A stretch of DNA of 64,000 nt. Origin: Phoma sp. XZ068. Taxonomy: Eukaryota > Ascomycota > Dothideomycetes > Pleosporales > Didymellaceae. The notes beneath the pieces are model-generated. The model saw only the letters and a program-made list of their open reading frames with translations. It had not been told where the DNA came from and searched no databases. Positions 44,581 to 54,702 of the stretch are shown in pieces (positions within the stretch are counted from its first letter, which is position 1; each line of letters opens with the position of its first letter). Made by a program: the position numbers and the translations under genes. The stretch covers positions 1,488,001 to 1,552,000 of the forward strand of contig RBKR01000001.1 in assembly GCA_004835665.1 (NCBI GenBank). The letters run 5' to 3'.

Positions 44581-46995
44581 TCAAGCGATGCCTTCAGTAA
44601 ACTCGTTGAAAAGCGTGATAGTCTCAAATCGTTCCGTCAGTGTGTTGATATTACCAGCGACGGTGTCATTCAGTGTAGGCGCCACGACCCAGCCTCCTCT
44701 GCTGCGGTCGGTGTGTTTGGCGCGTTGCAACGATGCCGATTCGACTTCTATGCGGATGGCTTCAGTGCTGGTAATCACACCCTTGTCTGTTGCGATTGCT
44801 AGGATTGCCCGAATAGTTTCGATCATGTAGACATAAGGTGGAAGGAGCCTTTGGCTCATGGCGATGCAGAAGGACAGGTAGTTTTTTCTCTCCGAATCGG
44901 ATGTGTCATTCAAAACGGCATTCATGGTAAATACCATGGCACCGCTGAGTGCAAGGTTCCAATATGCTGGTGGATACTGGATCGCGAACATGAACAGTAT
45001 TCCTGTTATTTATGTCAGAAAAAGGATCAACCGTTCAATGGATTGAGACTCGCCTTTGAGTTGCATAACTGACGCCGCGAATATAGTTCTCGGCGATGAA
45101 GATTCGGGTACATATGCCCGGAAACCATGCTGTTGATCCTCTGCGATGTACGGGCGGAAAAGATCCAATATCACCATGTGAACCGATGTGCTGTTCAGCG
45201 TCAGAATCCCTGCTAACATATATCTCGGGGACGCGTCAAATATGGCACTAGCTAGTCCCAGGCAGTCTGTTCACACGCTGCGGCTCTGACCTTGAGTGAA
45301 ATTGACAGCAGAATCCTGACTGAGTACACAAGATCAAGGGCTGCACTATAATCGGGTTCAATGTGTAGAGAGCGGGGGAGGGAGGGGGGGGGGAGCACTT
45401 ACTGGAAGATGAGTACCCAGTGAGGTGTCTTGTCTTGTCTGAGCATCAATTTAGGTAGCTTTTCCATCAGCTCCAGGAGTTTGTGGTACTTCCCAAGAGC
45501 GAAGGCCAGTGATCTCGCCCCAATCTTGGTATCCCGATAGATAAGAAATATCTCGTTCACGATTATCCAAAGCCTGCAGAAGACCGACTGAGCCTGCTGA
45601 ACCTCTGCCAATGCAGGACTTATACTGACAGTGTTATCTCCATGGCTGCTATCATGTACCTGATTGTTTCTCAGCTCCTCCGGCAGTGGCAGGATGGGTG
45701 GATGTTCGACTGGCGGTATCACGTGAAACTGAACCATCTGTCTGGACGCCAAGTTAACGACCGGAACCAGAGATAGGGAATTCTGTCGTTGCCTACATTA
45801 GAAAATTGAAAAGGCCCCAAGCGGCCTGGCTAGTTGCTGCTATAGTTTGAGGTAATCCAAGAGTAGCTGGATCAGGTTTTCCGAACAATTTCATCCGCTC
45901 AGCTGCATCGTTCGCTGCTGTTAGATATTTCGTGGCTTTCGGTACGTCTCCGTGAACGGCAATCGAGGTGTACAGAAGTGCTAGAGCTGCTATGCTTGGT
46001 AGGGTGTCGACCTCTCCCTCGGAGGTGAAAAGCTTTTCGGCTTGCTGTTCAAATTGATAGCTGTGCTTTGCTGCCGCAGGGTCTATTGATGAATAGCCTT
46101 GCTATGCCAGGTCAGCCGCCGCCGATAATGAACAATTTTAGCTGCTTACCATCGCGAATGCGAGCAATGAGCTAACCATAAATGGTGAACATGTCGATTC
46201 TGAGTCGGTTCTACACTCAACGAGATCGTTGATAAACTGTGACGCATCAAAGAAGCTCCATATGGGATGGTGGGTTTCGAGATACAACGATATTGCAGAC
46301 GCGGCAGAGTCATTCGTAACAGGTACAGAAGTCCAGAAATCGATATTCAGCCTCTCAAGCCGCGAATCGCAATACTTCGGGTGATCTGATGGGTTTGCAG
46401 TGCTCTCGACAGATTCGAGTTGAGAGATGTGTTCGTGTGAGGATTTACCATCGAGAAATAGAGTGCTCACAGTGTCCTGCGCAACAACGGGAAGATCAAG
46501 GGCGCAATAGGCTTTGGGATGTCGAACTAGCAATTCGAGTTCGCCGTCTGAATGAACGGCTGGTAGGATAGCTCTTGCTGTAGTTTGCTCTGAAAGGACC
46601 GCATGTGGCAGCTCTCCGCGAAGAGTCTTCAGCACGTCAGAGGGATCAGTGCCCGCACCCAGCCGTTGCACAGTATGATGAGCAACATGCTGTGTTCTGC
46701 CCTGGAGGTGGTCGAAGATGTCTTGAAATGCAACTAGCTTTTCTCGCAGCGCGATGTTCTCCCGTTTTAGTATGGTTGGGCGCATCTCCAGATCCTCCTC
46801 GTTCATGTAGACGCAGCGTCTGTCACGTCTGTGGCAAGCGGCACACACAGGTCTCGATCCATCGCAGCCGATTCTCTTCTGGCGACACTCATTGCAGGCG
46901 ACAGAAACACGTTTCCTCTTGGAGCTGGGTCCAGATAGCGGAGGAGAACGCGGCCGCGTCGCCGGGAGGAGTGGGCGGAGACTGTTGTTGTTCAT
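44581..46995 (-). CDS. Zn2Cys6 transcription factor
   Basis: Five exons as modelled: 46995-46150, 46101-45797, 45741-45403, 45190-45054, 45002-44581; 682 aa. The zinc cluster is intact (CNECRQKRIGCDGSRPVC, then AACHRRDRRC; spacing 2-6-6-2-6), followed by a short coiled coil (KRENIALREKLVAFQDIFD). The regulatory domain has AMQGYSSIDP, LFGKPDPATLGL, and HWVLIFHTSVHMVILDLFRP joined across a 212 bp intron. The last intron uses a GC donor (CAAAG|gcgagt), inferred because it restores QLKGILFMFAIQYPPAYW. A run of ten G (45384-45393) lies next to donor 3. The ATG at 47055 is in frame and could extend the N-terminus by 20 residues. An intact transposon ends 128 bp upstream of the chosen start. Targets unknown. 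Confidence 0.8.
45384..45393. repeat. Poly-G tract (10 G, poly-C on the sense strand)
   Basis: A homopolymer of ten G inside intron 3 of the minus-strand regulator, starting nine bases past its splice donor. Such tracts slip easily and could affect splicing or sequencing accuracy. Confidence 0.7.
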
Positions 46996-47123
46996 CGCAG
47001 ATTGTCGAGCTCCAGGGCCAACGGGGCCGCCATAAAGAGGTCGTGCTTCTCGCAATGGACGGCCGGGAATGTGTGCAAGTCAGCGCCGCTGCAGCTGTGC
47101 CACATCAAAACTACTGACGGATA

Positions 47124-47164
47124 CCGAGACCACCGGGTCAATGCACGCGTCGGGTCAATGCACG
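47124..47164. repeat. Left terminal inverted repeat, 41 bp
   Basis: Begins ccgagaccac and ends gcacg. It is identical over all 41 bases to the reverse complement of 49183-49223. Inside it a 14-mer, cgggtcaatgcacg, occurs twice (47134-47147 and 47151-47164), separated by cgt: a likely double transposase binding site. Confidence 0.95.
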
Positions 47165-47282
47165 ATTTCCTCACTTTCTCAACACCACAAAATGAAGCTG
47201 TACAGCCACGCACAAAAGCGATTATCGCGAGAAAAGTTGGTGGGATGATGTATTGATGTATACAAAAGTCCTCTGTGAAGGA

Positions 47283-49136
47283 CTAATAATTGCGAGTTGC
47301 GGTGCGGCCGCTGCGGGTGGTGACTGTGCGGGAGGGTGGAGGAGCCTCCTCTACAACAACACCACGCCGCGCACGCGCAGAACGGCTCTTTTTTGTACAG
47401 ACTTTTGCAGGTGCTTTCTGTGATGCCTTGCGCTTGCCTGATTGGGATAATTGTATAGATTTAGCAGCGTCGCGCTCTTGCTTTTTGCGCTCGCGATCGG
47501 CGGCTTCTTCTGCTCTCCTCTGCCTCGAGGCCTCAAGGCGCGCAGCGTACGCAGCAGATCGTCTCTCTTTCTCCAACTTGTTGCGTAGCGTTGCAGCAGC
47601 TCGCTCCTCGCGTTGATGGTGTTTTGCCACTTCTTCTTCCAGTCTCTTCGTCTCATTGAGCCTGTTGCGATGACGTGCGTCGCGTACTTTGCTGGGGGAG
47701 TAGAGGAGGGCTTCGCTGCGTCCCTTCTTCCGTTGGCGTAAGTCAAGAGTCTCCCGCTTCTTCTTTGAGGGGTTTTGTGCAGCAACTGCTGCAGAGAGTC
47801 CTTTGTTTTCAGCTGTAAGTATCTCACAAGAAGCAGAGAGGTGGTGGAGAGTACGGCGGAGCTGCCTTGCGTCATCTGATGTGTTTTCACCCACAACAGC
47901 TTTGTACAATCGATCAATTGAGCGCCAATCGTGGGCCTCAATGGGCGGAGGGGTCTCATACTCACTGTCGCTATCATCGTCCCATCGGCTGAGTACTACG
48001 TTGGGGTTGAGCGGCCATATACCCGTCTTCTCGAAGGCGCTGAGTATGAGCTCTTTGGTGAACGTTTGCTGCCAGGATCGCCAGAAGAGCATAAAGAAGT
48101 CGCTCTTAGGCACGCCTGAGATGCCTTGGCTATCGTGAAGGTGCTGGGTGACGGCACTGCTGTAGTTTTGAGCCAACGGAGCGAAGCACACAACGTCGAG
48201 CGGCTGCAGCGACTGAGTACTGTGTGGAGGAAAGATCGCTAGCAGAATCTTGTGCTGATTGCAGAAATTGATAAAGGCCATCGTTATATGAGAGCCGTGG
48301 CCATCAACAATAAGCAATCGCCAGCTTCTGCGCGCTTTCTTCTTGGTGTAGCGGTTGAACAACTGCTCCAGCCAGGCAAGCCCCACCTCGTCATTCGTCC
48401 AACCTGAAGGAGTTGCAGTAACAAATACTGAGTGTTTTCCTGGCTCAATATCCTCCACCCAGGAGCTTTGTATGGTGTTGTCCTTGCCTGTGAAAATGAG
48501 ACCCGGAGGCAGAGCGCTGCCATCAGCGCAGACGCTCGCCAACAGCGTCACCCACTCTCTATTGCCGTCCTGTAGCGACTGCCTGTTCTTCTGCTTCTCG
48601 TACAAGCGCTTGCTGAAGATCCTCTTGCTCCTAGCGACAAGACCGATGGCGAAGCCTTTCTCATCCATGTTGTACGTGTCGGCCGCCCTGACGTTGTATT
48701 CTTTGATTTTGCTGTGCAGGAGGCTGAAATAGGCCTTGTACTTGTCGCTGTTATCAGCGGCGTGGCGTACTTTGTCCATTGCGGTGGTCCATTTGTAGAG
48801 GAGCTTCTCGGTGTGACGGTTGAGGAAGTCAGTAACCCAGGTCTCGCCAACGTGATCTTTGGCGATTTCCGCTGCGAAATTCTTGATCATCTGCCTTGTA
48901 GGTGGTAAATGACGCTCAGTAAGCTCCTCTATGTAATCGCAGAGGTCACGCTCTTGTTGTGGTGACAGTTTGCGTCGTTGAAGGTCTGCCTCCGCACGCG
49001 GGACAGTAACGCGTCGGTCATTGCGCGACAACGTCGACCTCGAGAACCCCGTCTGATTAGCAACTCCTTGGTAGCAAATTTGTCCGTCTAAGCTCGCTGC
49101 ACGTGCATTTTCAAGCGCATCAAAAACAGTTGACAT
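47283..49136 (-). CDS. Transposase, pogo/Fot1 type (DDE_1)
   Basis: Single exon, 617 aa, complete. N-terminal helix-turn-helix of the psq type (residues 8-45, YQGVANQTGFSRSTLSRN), then a second Tc5/CENP-B type DNA-binding region (about 55-115, LPPTRQMIKNFAAEIAKDHV). The catalytic DDE/D core has Asp158 (TYNMDEKGFAIG), Asp278 (LLIVDGHGSHIT) and Asp314 (SLQPLDVVCFAPL); 35 residues separate the last two. The C-terminal 170 residues are a Lys/Arg/Glu coiled coil ending in basic, nuclear-signal-like sequence (CTKKSRSARARRG). It cuts and pastes the element through the terminal repeats. Fot1-type proteins are usually about 540-600 aa, so the length fits. It is transcribed towards the regulator at 44581-46995. 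Confidence 0.94.
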   Translation of the reverse strand: MSTVFDALENARAASLDGQICYQGVANQTGFSRSTLSRNDRRVTVPRAEADLQRRKLSPQQERDLCDYIEELTERHLPPTRQMIKNFAAEIAKDHVGETWVTDFLNRHTEKLLYKWTTAMDKVRHAADNSDKYKAYFSLLHSKIKEYNVRAADTYNMDEKGFAIGLVARSKRIFSKRLYEKQKNRQSLQDGNREWVTLLASVCADGSALPPGLIFTGKDNTIQSSWVEDIEPGKHSVFVTATPSGWTNDEVGLAWLEQLFNRYTKKKARRSWRLLIVDGHGSHITMAFINFCNQHKILLAIFPPHSTQSLQPLDVVCFAPLAQNYSSAVTQHLHDSQGISGVPKSDFFMLFWRSWQQTFTKELILSAFEKTGIWPLNPNVVLSRWDDDSDSEYETPPPIEAHDWRSIDRLYKAVVGENTSDDARQLRRTLHHLSASCEILTAENKGLSAAVAAQNPSKKKRETLDLRQRKKGRSEALLYSPSKVRDARHRNRLNETKRLEEEVAKHHQREERAAATLRNKLEKERRSAAYAARLEASRQRRAEEAADRERKKQERDAAKSIQLSQSGKRKASQKAPAKVCTKKSRSARARRGVVVEEAPPPSRTVTTRSGRTATRNY

Positions 49137-49182
49137 TCTGTGGAGTTATGGTGTTGAGGAGAAAAGTGTGTTTTGGTGCTCG

Positions 49183-49223
49183 CGTGCATTGACCCGACGC
49201 GTGCATTGACCCGGTGGTCTCGG
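49183..49223. repeat. Right terminal inverted repeat, 41 bp
   Basis: Perfect reverse complement of 47124-47164, ending tggtctcgg next to the TA duplication. It carries the same doubled 14-mer in inverted orientation. Confidence 0.95.
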
Positions 49224-49226
49224 TAT

Positions 49227-49995
49227 CTTGCCGACCAATGACAAGACTTGGCGGTGTGGTTCGCGACATCATTCTTTGCTTTGTTTTCGAAACTGGAACA
49301 GTCCGTCAGATGGGGTTATGGGACGCAGCCCATCCCATTGGCTACTATGTTGGTGGCCTGAGAACACCTCCGCATCCTCTGTCAAATGCACCATCTTTCG
49401 CTGCAGCCTCACATGTTGGCAGGCTCGCATTGGAGGAGATCGCGTTCCTTGAGAGTTAGCACCAAGCACGGATCGGAGACAGCCGTAGGCCGTACGCGCC
49501 GGAGTGCATCCCGTCAACAGGCACTGAAATTCAACGGCTGTCATTCTTCCTGAGACACTCCAATGCACAGTACCTCACACATTCACACATGACCACTGAG
49601 CGATATTGATCTTGCGTTGTCCCTACTGTATTGTCTACTGCTACCTACAAAGTTCCAACCCTCGTGCAAGCCATCCCCTACGGGACTTCCGGTTCGGCAC
49701 TTTGCGAGGGTCCCTGCCGCCCTGGCTATCCGTGTCGTTGCCGCACGAAAAGTGTCTGGAACGGCCCCTTGAAATATAGCGATGATCGGGCGATAGTTGG
49801 GACAAGCGGCATTATAGCATTGCAGAACAGGTACGCACTGATTTCTTTGTGGTACCGCCGCATATGCAATAATTCCATTCTGCAGAAGCATTCAGACGTG
49901 GAACATGCTTGCGTTTTGCGACCTTCCATCAAACTCGTGTGCATGTCAGGCATGCTAAAGTTATCACTGCAGCATCCTCCTTCCTTCGGCTTCCA
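49227..49995. other. Intergenic
   Basis: 769 bp between the transposon and the second regulator. It includes what was the common upstream region of the two regulators before the insertion. Open frames here give no recognisable protein. Confidence 0.4.
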
Positions 49996-52550
49996 ATGCA
50001 GCAAGGACGCCCCCTTCGCCCGCTTTTACCAACCACTACGAGAAGAGAAGCAACGCCACCACAGCCTCGGCGTCGAGACCGAGTCGCCTCTGCGTGTGAG
50101 GCGTGTAGAATCAGGAAAACAAAATGTAACGGCGGGCGCTTAGAACCTGGAAATGAGGGCGTACGACCCGTTTGTTGGGAAGTTCGTACCGAGCACACCG
50201 ATCGAGTGGAATATCAACGCTGACAGTATGCTAGTGTCAGAAGCGCTCTACTCCTTGTCACTACGCTGCGCTTTTGACTGAGACACAAGGTAACCTACGC
50301 CTTCCTGTCTAGGAAGAAACTCTAACATTCCTTCAAGGTCAAGCAGTCAAACGCAGACACGATGCCCTTCGAACTCAGAATGAAGCATATGCTGAACTTT
50401 TTGCTCTTGTCCAGACACGCCCAGACAATGAGTCGCTCGAGATACTTCGGCGTATCAAGATGGGTGCTGATGTCGAGGGTGTGCTTCGTCATATCAGAGA
50501 CGGGGATTTACTTGTGCAACTAAGTGTAGAGCCTGAAACGCGGCTGCGGTACACCCTTCCTTATATGGATTCAATGCCTGCGTTTCTATTGGTGCCTGAT
50601 AATCAGTATCTTACCACTCCATTGTACGAAGCGACGTTTAAGCCACCCAGACCCGTACCAGAGACTAAGACCCTCGACGAATCGAGACATAGCAAATGTA
50701 TGGATCCCTACTTGAAGCCGAGTCACGCAGCTGAAGTGGTAGAGCCTATACTTGATCGTGTCTACGCAAAACAATGGACCAACATCATTTCCGACGACGG
50801 CCTTTTTCGTCGCCTAATTACCATCTACCTTGCACACCAGCATGCAACCTTCTTCTGGTTTAAAAAAGAATTGTTCCTCGAAGATCTGGCCGCACGGCGC
50901 ACGCAGTTTTGCTCTTCTCTACTAGTCAATGCTGTACTTGCTGCTGCTTGTGTAAGTCCGTAGGCATTATATGGTTTGGGATTCACTAACATAGCCAGCA
51001 AGCGTACAAGGGTATACCTGGTCTAGCTAAATTCTGGATGCCCGATAATCTCCAAAATCAATTCCTTCTCGAAGCTAAGCGCTTATGGGACCTAGAAATG
51101 GGCATCAGCCGTCTCACTTCGATACATGCCGCGCAAGTGCTGCACGGAGTCTTGAATGGAAATGGGTTGAGTACTGTTGGGGACTTCTACACCTCACAAG
51201 CTGTTACCATGGCACATAATTTGCGTATATTTGAGCCAGCACCAGCCCAGATGAACGCAAGACTCCGAAGAGGACGTGAGTTTACCGCATGGGCACTTTG
51301 GCTGTGGCAAGTCGGTGTGGTACGTTCATGTCTGAAAAGCATGTTGCTCGCCAAGAGCTATTTCAAGACAAGACCCTCGGTCTGATCTAGTTCGGTTTGC
51401 TAATGGTCTACACAGAGCTATTATTATCGACGCGCACCGTTCATCAGAGACCCACCAGCATTAGCAGCACCAGATCCAGATGTCGACCCGGAGTGGTATG
51501 GTGAGGTTTATGTTAGATACCCTCTGAGCCCGACCGTCACACGCATGCACCTTGGACATGTGATGAGAGCGACTATTGATCTGCGAATTATCATGAACGA
51601 CATATCATTAATGCAGTTTGCCTCTCACAAGCAGAAGGATTTATCTTCTGGGCAAGTGCTGAATTTGAAGACGAGGCTGGACGCAATGTTGAAAAGTCTC
51701 CCCAAAACTCTGGCTCCAAGCAATATCTCTCTTCCTTGTCATTTCAACGTCCAGTAAGTGCTCCTTGTTCCTCCTGCCCGAACATCTATGCATATTGTCC
51801 TCAGCCCCGCCACACTATACGTGAACGACAATGACATTGCTGTCAAAAGCGTTCCCTAGCATTGGATTATGAAACATGAAGGGTACATGTAAAACGCTTG
51901 TAATGACGCTGGTTGACTTTTTGTTAGCACCGAATACTACATAACCGTGCACAGCCTCTTCCAAGATCAAGTCATGAAACATCGGACGAGTACAGCATCG
52001 CCGCCGCTGTTCGACGGGAAAACCGCACTCCAGCTAAGGAATGAAGCCTACATTCGGTTCGAGACTATAATGCGTATTCGCTACCTACGACATAGTTTCG
52101 ACGCTTACGATGCATGGGGCTTATTGTACCTCATCTATCTCGGTAACCTTGCGCTTGACTCACTTAGTAATGATGACTCCAACGAGGCCAATAAGTTGAC
52201 CACCACGGAAGTCACGCGTTCCACCGCTGTACTTTGCATGAACGGACTCATTGCACAGTCACGTTCAGTTTATGCAGGCACGCTACTATCTTGTAGTATG
52301 ATTGAGCGTCTCAAACCAGCCGACAAGGTTCTGCTTGGTCGCCACCTACCTGTTGCTATTGATCAGGTTGATCACCCTTTTGACAGCGAGGTAAGTGATC
52401 ATAATGTTGTCCAGCCGGCACCAACCCACTAAGGTGTAACTGCAGTGGCCTATGCCCAACATCAAGGTCGAGCGCGATGAGGAGGCGACTATGAATCACA
52501 TCCTGAAGGACATGCGCGAGTTATCAATCGTACAGAAGGACGACAAGTAA
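49996..52550 (+). pseudogene. Zn2Cys6 transcription factor with damaged zinc cluster
   Basis: The body is intact over five exons: 50313-50951, 50999-51319, 51416-51753, 51928-52390, 52446-52550 (622 codons including stop). It has the text typical of this ascomycete regulator family: QAVKRRHDALRTQNEAYAEL, RRIKMGADVEGVLRHIRDGD, DPEWYGEVYVRYPLS and a final SEWPMPNIKVE. The zinc cluster exon starts at 49996 (MQQGRPLRPLLP) and keeps only the first half, CEACRIRKTKC. Then comes a stretch of 15 residues, a single Cys, and no further Cys; the frame meets TGA at 50221-50223, just before the donor-like gtatgc. I find no intron that joins this exon to the body in frame. So DNA binding is probably lost, or the gene now starts further in. 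A sequencing error could mimic this. Similar N-terminal RPLLP text suggests kinship with the regulator at 44581. Confidence 0.65.
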
Positions 52551-53748
52551 GCAGCCGTACCCTCGGGCTGTAAGCCATATTTTTAGGGAGCATCTTGAAG
52601 CAGCAAATAGACGACGCCGATGACCGATATACCCTAGACCTGAGTTGAAATCCACATCATTATAGGCTTTTTGGAAACGCAGTTGAAGATAAAGACCAGG
52701 CCCCAGCTGCTGGAGATATTTCTGTTAGAATCATTCAAGATAAGTATTAACATTCGCATAGCAATCTAGTTTTGGTGCCAATGGATATGTATCTCGGGAA
52801 AGTTCGACCACGAGCGGTGCTTACAAGCTAAGTGTGACACCTGTCATACATTCCGTCGTTCAACTCTCAGGCCATCAAGCCCACAAGTGCACCAACTTTG
52901 TTGATGTATCAATGATGGAACGTATCCCAAATCGCGGTCCCCATCGCTTTGAGTTGTGGCACAGGTTAGAACTGTAAGAGCAGGCAGGGAACACGACCCC
53001 AGAATGCCGGTATCACAAGCGCACCTGCATCCCCATTGTGCACCCTGCATCCGCAAAAAAGCAAGGTTTACTATCTCGCCACTTCCGGAAATTCGGGTTT
53101 GCATCACAATCGAAGTAGATGCGTTATGACTATCCGATCATCGGGTCTGCAGAAGGTCAAGAAACCGGTGGGCTTTTCACAACTGCGTTGGCAAGCCACA
53201 GTGCGGTCGCTCGCACACTCTAGTGCATACAGACTTGGCAAAATCGATCGGATCCTCTCAGTTGCACTGGCATGGCGCTCGAGCGTCAATGGCTTTTTTG
53301 TGTCAACTTCAACAGCAAGTCGTCGTCGCACCCACTGGGACATCAAACGGCCCATCAGCCTCGCAAGCGACCGCTTGAATCCAATTATGCGCCCTGATTC
53401 GTTTCAACAGCCAAATTAGTGATTGCTGATGACCCAAGCTATACCGTGACCATGCAAGTTCTTTCCCTCGCAACTTCCTCGGGCCCAAAGCAAGGGTCTG
53501 AACATCACTTCCACTATTGCAACCCCTCACCTTCAGCTTCCACAAGCACCGGTGCACTTTCCATCATTATGCAGAACGCTTGCTTGAGGGGTCAGGCCGC
53601 TACCATAAGTTTGTCTGATCACTCCGGTTCTTCCCTTTTCCCCTACAACCCAACTTCTTCTTCCGCAATCAAGTAGCTTTTCCACTCAATTACCACCCAA
53701 AAACTTTGCATCTTCAAGCAAACAAGCGAAGACCAACAAATTAACACC
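52551..53748. other. Intergenic
   Basis: 1.2 kb between the damaged regulator and the secreted-protein gene. Several open frames (for example plus 53036-53419) lack any family resemblance. The last 100 bp are CA-rich with cttcaagcaaacaagcgaa, a common fungal 5' UTR texture. Confidence 0.4.
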
Positions 53749-54430
53749 ATGAAGCTCCACGCTTTGATCCTTGCCGCTTTGTCGGCTGTCACCACAGCGC
53801 AATACTATGACGTACCGTCTGGGGGCTTTCGTCTCATCATCGAGTCCAGCAACTCCACTCTCAATGGGTAAAGACCACCGGCCCCCTTCTTTGCTGCCGA
53901 TCTATCGAGCTGACGCAGAAAACAAAAGCACTGCCCTCGGAGCCTGCCACCAAGGAGCCGCCATTGAAGGTCTCTGCCCTACCAGCGAGACTGTCCAAGA
54001 TCCACCAAACTCGTACACCACATTCTACCACAATGTCAGCTCCAGTGCCAACCAAAGTGCTGCTGCCTCAGATGCCAATGGTGTTCTCAGCTGGATTCTC
54101 CGAGCCGGTGGTAACCTCACAGTACCATCCGCGATGAGTATCTCATCGGACCTCACGTCGAACGTTGCCAACCCTACCTTCTACCCTGGCGTGGATCGGT
54201 ACACCCTCATTGCTTTCGAGGAGGACGGCTGCGCCTATATTGACACAGCGCGAGATGACACAGTTAGCCCTCCGAGTTATTATAACCCAAATCTCAAGCT
54301 CAAGAACTGGTACGTCTGCCTCACCCAGTGGTCGTACTTGTACCAGACGCTGTCGTGGAAGGTCGGAGTGACAGGTCAACCTCAAAACCCTTCTTGCCAG
54401 AAGGTAAACGTCGTCCGGGTCTTCAACTGA
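53749..54430 (+). CDS. Secreted protein of unknown function (DUF7907-like)
   Basis: Two exons, 53749-53867 and 53929-54430, 206 aa. Signal peptide MKLHALILAALSAVTTA, then QYYDVPSGGFRLIIESSNST. The 61 bp intron uses the acceptor aaaag at 53924-53928, chosen because it gives LNGTALGACHQGAAIEGLCP; the nearer cag acceptor breaks the frame. Four Cys (GACHQG, GLCP, DGCAYI, YVCLTQ) plus a final one in PSCQKVNV could form disulfides. Several N-glycosylation sites (NSTL, NVSS, NQSA, NLTV). The domain resembles secreted ascomycete DUF7907-type proteins, whose role is unknown. An effector or wall-associated function is possible, but nothing in the sequence proves it. Confidence 0.8.
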
Positions 54431-54702
54431 GGAGAGCTACCCTGTGCAGCCCGAGAGGAACAGAAGAGCACTGCATCGGCGCAAACCTGAGCAGCATGGT
54501 TGTCTTCACTCGGTAGTCGTGATATTGGTGGAGGAATGATGCTCCGTGTACTCGTTGTTGTTGTTCATAAGGAAAAATAAAATTCATTCTTCCACAGTGA
54601 AAATTACTGTTACTCACAGGCTTATAATGCCTTAGACGGTTATAATGTCCATCTATGCGTTGTTCAGTATCTACAATTCATTCTAAGGGGTATAACCATG
54701 TT

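Larger units (their letters stand above)
47124..49223 (-). mobile_element. Complete pogo/Fot1-like DNA transposon
   Basis: A 2100 bp element with perfect 41 bp terminal inverted repeats, TA duplications and one uninterrupted transposase gene. All three features suggest recent insertion and an element that may still be mobile. It lies between the 5' ends of two head-to-head Zn2Cys6 regulator genes. No stop codons or obvious C-to-T mutation clusters from repeat-induced point mutation are seen. Confidence 0.93.
47122..49225. other. TA target-site duplication flanking the transposon
   Basis: TA at 47122-47123 and TA at 49224-49225 directly abut the terminal inverted repeats. TA duplication is the rule for the Tc1/mariner/pogo superfamily. 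Confidence 0.85.
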
